The notes under the pieces were generated by a model. The model saw only the letters and a program-made list of their open reading frames with translations. It searched no databases and was not told where the DNA came from. This document shows, piece by piece, positions 14,311 through 16,685 of a stretch of 16,685 nucleotides of DNA. The translations under genes were made by a program, and so were the position numbers. Origin of the DNA: a bacterium (GTDB lineage: Bacteria; Patescibacteriota; Minisyncoccia; Minisyncoccales; PEYH01); assembly GCA_021163545.1 (NCBI GenBank), contig JAGGTU010000033.1, positions 1 to 16,685 on the forward strand, written 5' to 3'. Position 1 is the stretch's first letter. Every line of letters begins with the position of its first letter.

Positions 14311-15804
14311 TTAGCTAACCCAGTATTTTTGTTTTGTCATTTGGTCTCTCTTTTCTACAATCTGATTTATTTTTTCTCTTGCCTTCTTTGCTTTTTCTTT
14401 TAATTCCTCATCACTTAATTTCCCTAATTCTTTTACTTTTTCTTCTAAATATCTTTCATTATTTTTATCTGGCTCATCTAAGACTTCGGACAAAAGGATG
14501 TCCAGAATTTGGCCAATTTTTGGACCAGGCTCAATTTTTAAAATACTCATAATTCTATGACCATTGATCTTGAGCATTCTTGTATCAATCGGGTCTTGAG
14601 AAACTTTCTCAACTACATATAAAAAGTGACGCAGACGATAGGGTAAAGCTTTTTTGCAACCGGAACCAATGCGGTCAGCCATTCTTAACTGAACAAGCTC
14701 TTCTATATTCTCTTTCCCAACTTTTCTTAAAAGTCTTCTTACTGAGGATTCTGTAACCTCACCTACATTGTAATAAAAAAGATGATATCGTACCAATTTT
14801 ACAACTTTTTCAATATCTTTTCTTGAAAAGCGAAGCCGATTTAAAATTTGAGCAGTCATCTTAGCTCCTACAACCTCATGCCCATAAAAAGTAGCATCCG
14901 GACCTTCTCCTCTTTTTGTTCTAGGTTTGCCGATATCATGAAATAAAGCCGCTAATCTTACATATTTGTTAAACCCTTTTTTTGCAGCAAAATCTAAAGA
15001 TCTTAAAGAATGCTCCCAGACATCATAAATATGATGTTTGTTTTGGCTTACTTTATACCCTTCTAATAATTCTGGAACTACATATTTTAAAAGCCCTGTC
15101 TCCCTTAAAAGATCTATCCCTTTGGCAGCATTTTTTGACATAATAATTTTTAAAAATTCATCCCTGATTCTTTCTTTTGAAATAAATTCTAAAAGATGAG
15201 CGTTCTTTTTAATTGCCTCAAAAGTATTTTCTTCAATTTTAAATTCTAAAGTTGTTGCAAACCTCACTGCTCTCATAAGGCGGAGGGCATCTTCTTCAAA
15301 TCGTTCATTTGGATTTCCCACTGCTCTAATAACTCTGTTTTTCAAATCCTCCTGCCCATTAAATGGATCAATTAATTCTAAATTTTTAATTTTTAACTTT
15401 TCATTTTTAATTTTTATCGCCATCGCATTGATAGTAAAATCTCTTCTTGCTAAATCTTCTTCTATCGTTTTGGCCCATCTAACTTTATCAGGGTGACGCC
15501 TATCGGTATATTTTTCTTCAATTCTAAAAGTGGTCACCTCAATCTCTCTTAACGTAGGATCTTTTGAGGCTGTTAAAATAGTAACTGTTCCAAATTTATT
15601 CTCTATAAAATGCTTAGGAAATATTTTTGCAACCTCCTCTGGTGTTGCATCAGTTGCTATATCCCAATCTTGAGGCTTTACTCCACGAAGCGCATCTCTT
15701 ACACATCCTCCAACAATGTAAGCCTGAAAGTTTTTTTTCTCTAACTTTCTTATTGCTTCCAAAACTTCTTTGGGAATTTTAATTTTGAGTGTTGTATCTT
15801 GCAT
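14311..15804 (-). CDS. cca: CCA tRNA nucleotidyltransferase with HD domain
   Basis: This 497-residue enzyme adds or repairs the 3' CCA of tRNAs from CTP and ATP without a template. The class II polymerase-beta head has GGCVRDALRG at 32-41 and catalytic D46/D48 in QDWDIATDA. RRDFTINAMA is at 120-129, and the neck motif ERFEEDALRLMRAVRFA runs from 167. An HD domain follows with H289/D290 in LAALFHDIGKPR and further His residues at H309 and H341, consistent with phosphatase-type activity seen in some family members. The C-terminal 40 residues are a Lys/Glu-rich helix. An Asn/Lys-rich insertion at about 130-142 (KIKNEKLKIKN) is coded by an AT-rich repeat. AAGG 6 nt before the ATG is one of the better ribosome sites here. 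Four of five tRNAs in the window lack CCA, so the gene is expected to be essential. Confidence 0.96.
   Translation of the reverse strand: MQDTTLKIKIPKEVLEAIRKLEKKNFQAYIVGGCVRDALRGVKPQDWDIATDATPEEVAKIFPKHFIENKFGTVTILTASKDPTLREIEVTTFRIEEKYTDRRHPDKVRWAKTIEEDLARRDFTINAMAIKIKNEKLKIKNLELIDPFNGQEDLKNRVIRAVGNPNERFEEDALRLMRAVRFATTLEFKIEENTFEAIKKNAHLLEFISKERIRDEFLKIIMSKNAAKGIDLLRETGLLKYVVPELLEGYKVSQNKHHIYDVWEHSLRSLDFAAKKGFNKYVRLAALFHDIGKPRTKRGEGPDATFYGHEVVGAKMTAQILNRLRFSRKDIEKVVKLVRYHLFYYNVGEVTESSVRRLLRKVGKENIEELVQLRMADRIGSGCKKALPYRLRHFLYVVEKVSQDPIDTRMLKINGHRIMSILKIEPGPKIGQILDILLSEVLDEPDKNNERYLEEKVKELGKLSDEELKEKAKKAREKINQIVEKRDQMTKQKYWVS
15382..15416 (-). repeat. AT-rich repeat inside the cca coding sequence
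   Basis: Two exact copies of ATTTTTAATTTTTA (plus strand 15382-15395 and 15403-15416) are separated by 7 nt. On the coding strand they give the Lys/Asn/Leu-rich stretch between the NAMA motif and the LIDPFNG motif of the CCA-adding enzyme, where other family members usually have a few residues. Confidence 0.6.
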
Positions 15805-15818
15805 TTTTAACCTTATTC

Positions 15819-15847
15819 ATCTTATCTTGAATATTGCTTTTTTTCAA
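15819..15847 (-). promoter_or_regulatory. Probable promoter of cca
   Basis: TTGAAA (15847-15842), a 17-nt spacer and TAAGAT (15824-15819) precede the cca ATG, giving a leader of only about 8 nt that contains AAGG. It overlaps the divergent promoter of the HTH gene. Confidence 0.5.
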
Positions 15848-15862
15848 TTCTTTTTGTAGAAT
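15834..15862 (+). promoter_or_regulatory. Probable leaderless promoter of the HTH gene
   Basis: TTGCTT (15834-15839), a 17-nt spacer and TAGAAT (15857-15862) end 7 nt before the ATG at 15870. Transcription would start at the start codon. The spacing is the same as at the histidine kinase gene. Confidence 0.5.
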
Positions 15863-15869
15863 AAAGCTG

Positions 15870-16541
15870 ATGAAGCTTCCTATGGAAGTTAAAGAGAAAG
15901 CAATTCGCCTTCGGCAGGAAGGTAAAACTTATCGTGAGATTATAAAAGAAATACCTTCTCTTTCTAAAAGCACTTTATCGTCGTGGTTAAAAAATTTACG
16001 TTTGAGTGTTCAGGAACAAGAATATTTGGAACGACGTGTGAAAGAAATTGGATATAATGCTCGCGTAAGAGCTGCCTGGACTAAAAAACTAAAAAAGCAA
16101 AGGAGAATACAAAAAATTATACGCGATGCGAAAAACGAATTCTTACAACATATCAATGATCCGTTTTTTCTGATAGGCTTAACTCTGTATTGGGCCGAGG
16201 GTAATCGAAAACAAGAAGCAGTACAGTTTACAAATTCAGACCCTGTGGCAATTAAACTGATGCTAAATTGGCTAGTAAGATATTGCCAGATAACTAAGCA
16301 AGATGTCAAAATACGATTATACATTCATAAAATTTATGCAGATAAGCAGTGTGAAAAATTCTGGTCGAAAATAACAGGTATTCCCTTAGATAACTTCCAA
16401 AGAACTATTTATAAACCTACGCCTCATAAAATAAAGAAAAATCCGGAATACAAAGGATGTGTCCAGTTAAGAGTTTTACGCGTTAATCTTTTTTGGCGAA
16501 TAATGGGATGGATTGAAGCTCTTAAAGAAAATTTTGTGTGA
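15870..16541 (+). CDS. Helix-turn-helix protein with probable LAGLIDADG-like domain
   Basis: This is a 223-residue protein. Residues about 1-46 form a homeodomain-like helix-turn-helix of the transposase/resolvase kind (AIRLRQEGKTYREIIKEIPS, then SKSTLSSWLKNL). A basic helical linker follows at 52-92. Residues 98-125 (PFFLIGLTLYWAEGN, then VQFTNSDP) resemble the first helix and strand of a LAGLIDADG endonuclease, with E110-G111 in the position of the catalytic acidic residue. Only one such motif is clear, so a dimer is expected if it cuts DNA. The frame is open upstream to 15834, but the ATG at 15870 fits both the HTH start and the promoter. It is the only plus-strand protein gene and ends 10 nt before tRNA-Arg. 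Function as homing endonuclease, regulator or both is unknown. Confidence 0.8.
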   Translation: MKLPMEVKEKAIRLRQEGKTYREIIKEIPSLSKSTLSSWLKNLRLSVQEQEYLERRVKEIGYNARVRAAWTKKLKKQRRIQKIIRDAKNEFLQHINDPFFLIGLTLYWAEGNRKQEAVQFTNSDPVAIKLMLNWLVRYCQITKQDVKIRLYIHKIYADKQCEKFWSKITGIPLDNFQRTIYKPTPHKIKKNPEYKGCVQLRVLRVNLFWRIMGWIEALKENFV

Positions 16542-16551
16542 AATTATATTT

Positions 16552-16625
16552 GCCCCCGTGGTCTAATTGGATAAGGCGTCGCGCTTCGGACGCGAAGATT
16601 GCAGGTTCGAGTCCTGCCGGGGGCA
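16552..16625 (+). tRNA. tRNA-Arg (anticodon UCG)
   Basis: The acceptor GCCCCCG (16552-16558) pairs with CGGGGGC (16618-16624), and the discriminator is A. The anticodon stem TCGCG/CGCGA carries loop CTTCGGA with anticodon TCG. The T arm has loop TTCGAGT. CCA is not encoded. It begins 10 nt after the HTH gene stop and no separate promoter is obvious, so it may be processed from the same transcript. Confidence 0.96.
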
Positions 16626-16628
16626 CAA

Positions 16629-16647
16629 CCTTACCCTTCGGGTAAGG
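16629..16647 (+). other. Perfect hairpin after tRNA-Arg, without U-tract
   Basis: CCTTACCC pairs with GGGTAAGG around a TTC loop, starting 3 nt after the tRNA. The downstream sequence is A-rich and not T-rich, so it is not a standard Rho-independent terminator. It may help 3' processing or belong to an intergenic repeat. Confidence 0.5.
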
Positions 16648-16651
16648 AAGT

Positions 16652-16670
16652 ACCAAGAACCAAGAACCAA
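16652..16670 (+). repeat. 7-nt tandem repeat ACCAAGA
   Basis: ACCAAGA is repeated at 16652 and 16659, followed by a partial third unit ACCAA. It lies in the gap after tRNA-Arg next to a perfect hairpin and continues to the right edge in similar A/C-rich sequence. Confidence 0.55.
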
Positions 16671-16685
16671 ATCCCAAATAAGCAC

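Noticed and set aside
16010..16324. Minus-strand open frame inside the HTH gene
   Set aside because: It is antisense to the HTH/LAGLIDADG-like gene, starts without a visible promoter, and matches no family.
16552..16685. Integrated element with attachment sites at tRNA-Arg
   Set aside because: No second copy of the tRNA 3' end and no integrase gene are visible inside the window.

Overview
The window looks like chromosomal DNA from a small-genome bacterium of the Candidate Phyla Radiation (Patescibacteria), perhaps a Parcubacteria-like lineage. Supporting this are an AT-rich, compact, mostly one-strand layout, few Shine-Dalgarno sequences, a type IV pilus locus with a single-domain response regulator, a membrane pyrophosphatase beside tig and clpP, and a zinc-ribbon protein of the BCAM0308/NMD3-like type. 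The lineage call is inference from gene content and style; no rRNA is present to test it. TGA is used as a true stop (response regulator, hppA, HTH gene), so the code is standard and the UGA-recoding groups (Gracilibacteria, Absconditabacteria) are unlikely.

Left block (1-5543, minus strand). A type IV pilus operon reads right to left: membrane histidine kinase, single-domain response regulator, pilB (assembly ATPase), pilC (platform protein), and a very long pilin-like protein that runs off the left edge. Genes are 3-6 nt apart or overlap. The sensor pair appears to be part of the pilus operon and is read from a promoter placed so that the mRNA would be leaderless.

Centre. tRNA-Pro(UGG) and tRNA-Gly(UCC) lie on the plus strand (5575-5729), followed by a strong bidirectional terminator that separates them from a long minus-strand housekeeping series. 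In transcription order the series is cca, tRNA-Pro(CGG), a zinc-ribbon protein, tRNA-Ala(CGC), yraN, nusA, hppA, tig, clpP, rny and a HU gene. Together these cover tRNA 3'-end completion, transcription elongation, RNA decay, nascent-chain folding, proteolysis, nucleoid structure and ion pumping with pyrophosphate.

Right edge. A plus-strand gene coding for a helix-turn-helix domain joined to a probable LAGLIDADG-like endonuclease fold is divergent from cca, shares overlapping promoters with it, and ends 10 nt before tRNA-Arg(UCG). It is the only plus-strand protein gene and the best candidate for a mobile or selfish gene.

Several short intergenic repeat families stand out. One is an 8-nt-phased degenerate tandem repeat, consensus AATCACTT, in three gaps. 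Another is an AT-rich 14-mer that also occurs twice inside the cca coding sequence, where it adds an Asn/Lys-rich insertion. A third is a 7-nt repeat that supplies the pilin start codon. I see no CRISPR array, insertion sequence, rRNA or clear prophage gene. No gene-free gap exceeds 300 bases.
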